Assembly (NCBI GenBank): GCA_963924885.1
Contig: CAWUUY010000433.1
Location: forward strand, 1 to 5,708
Direction of reading: 5' to 3'
From: UBA5216 sp963924885
Lineage (GTDB): Bacteria > Pseudomonadota > Gammaproteobacteria > Burkholderiales > SG8-41
Length of the DNA: 5,708 nucleotides
Shown here: piece by piece, positions 5,465 to 5,708 of the stretch
Layout of the letters: every line of letters begins with the position of its first letter
Position numbering within the stretch: position 1 is the stretch's first letter
Notes under the pieces: model-generated
Seen by the model: the letters and a program-made list of their open reading frames with translations, nothing else
The model's database searches: none
What the model was told of the DNA's origin: nothing
Made by a program: the position numbers and the translations under genes

Positions 5465-5708
5465 CTAGGGGCATCGGGATAGTTCTTAAGGCGCCTCAAT
5501 TTCCCAATTTCCATCCACTTGCGGCTGTATTCAATAAAGGTCAGGAAGTTGAGCAGTGCCCGTTCTCCCTTTTCATCAAACAGCTTGTCCGCCCACAAAA
5601 CGATAGTCGTAAACAACGAGTCTTCGATCGTATGGAGAAAGGCTGGCGATAGGTTCAGATCAGCAAGATGATCCTGCGTTCGCTCGTTGATTTGACGATA
5701 GACAGACG
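5440..5708 (-). pseudogene. HEPN-type protein, N-terminal fragment, frameshifted and cut by the window edge
   Basis: A minus-strand frame runs open from the window edge (first full codon 5706-5704) to TAA at 5440-5442, giving 88 residues. It reads SVYRQINERTQDHLADLNLS, then a helical stretch TIEDSLFTTIVLWADKLFDE, and RALLNFLTFIEYSRKWMEIG near residues 49-68. It ends at NYPDAPRCYKEAHR. The helical, amphipathic pattern with LWADKLFD resembles the first half of AbiU2-like HEPN proteins, which lead into the Rx4-6H half encoded in the next frame. The frames overlap by 25 bases (5440-5464), and joining them requires one inserted base near the CCCC run in GATGCCCCTAGATG. The start codon lies beyond the window. 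The last residues APRCYKEAHR are probably out-of-frame junk. Confidence 0.5.

Noticed and set aside
5440..5475. Programmed -1 frameshifting joining the two HEPN-like frames
   Set aside because: No in-frame X-XXY-YYZ slippery heptamer is present in the overlap. A single-base loss is the simpler explanation.
5446..5652. A 68-codon plus-strand frame at the right end
   Set aside because: It is antisense to the HEPN-like N-terminal fragment, whose translation has a coherent helical pattern and a family resemblance.

Overview
The window looks like chromosomal DNA of a Gram-negative proteobacterium, most likely beta- or gammaproteobacterial. The GC content is fairly high and coding third positions are G/C-rich. 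There is a complete tripartite TRAP transporter, whose binding protein carries a Tat-type export signal. There is also an intergenic repeat of the proteobacterial 'attcccgc-GAAA-gcgggaat' kind. Assignment below phylum level is not supported by what can be seen.

Layout. Positions 1-2057 (+) hold the C-terminal part of a TRAP small permease (DctQ) and a complete long-form large permease (DctM), joined by an ATGA overlap. Positions 2098-2176 are a nested palindromic repeat between convergent genes. Positions 2235-3341 (-) encode the TRAP solute-binding protein, close to the TakP/FcbT1 (2-oxoacid, mannitol/chloroaromatic) class. Just upstream of it on the same strand, 3389-4129 (-) is a short-chain dehydrogenase/reductase (SDR) gene interrupted by one in-frame TAA. 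That stop falls where the Tyr of the YxxxK active-site motif belongs. Across an 89-bp divergent promoter region, 4219-5040 (+) encodes an alpha/beta-hydrolase-fold protein with Lys where the nucleophile (usually Ser) should be.

The right end (5054-5708) differs in character. Its GC content is about half. It holds two overlapping minus-strand reading frames that together look like one frameshifted HEPN-domain (AbiU2-like) gene, running off the window edge. An attC-like imperfect palindrome sits exactly at the gene's stop codon. This arrangement resembles an integron gene cassette or a lone attC site, although no integrase is visible.

How the genes work together (inference). DctQ and DctM form the membrane part of a secondary transporter that takes its carboxylate ligand from the periplasmic binding protein. 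The SDR and the hydrolase-fold protein are plausible catabolic partners for the imported acid, with SDR-dctP as a two-gene unit divergent from the hydrolase. The SDR appears to be inactivated. I find no clear new multi-gene system. The most unusual points are the stop at the SDR active site, the Ser-less nucleophile elbow, and the attC-like site beside a broken HEPN gene.
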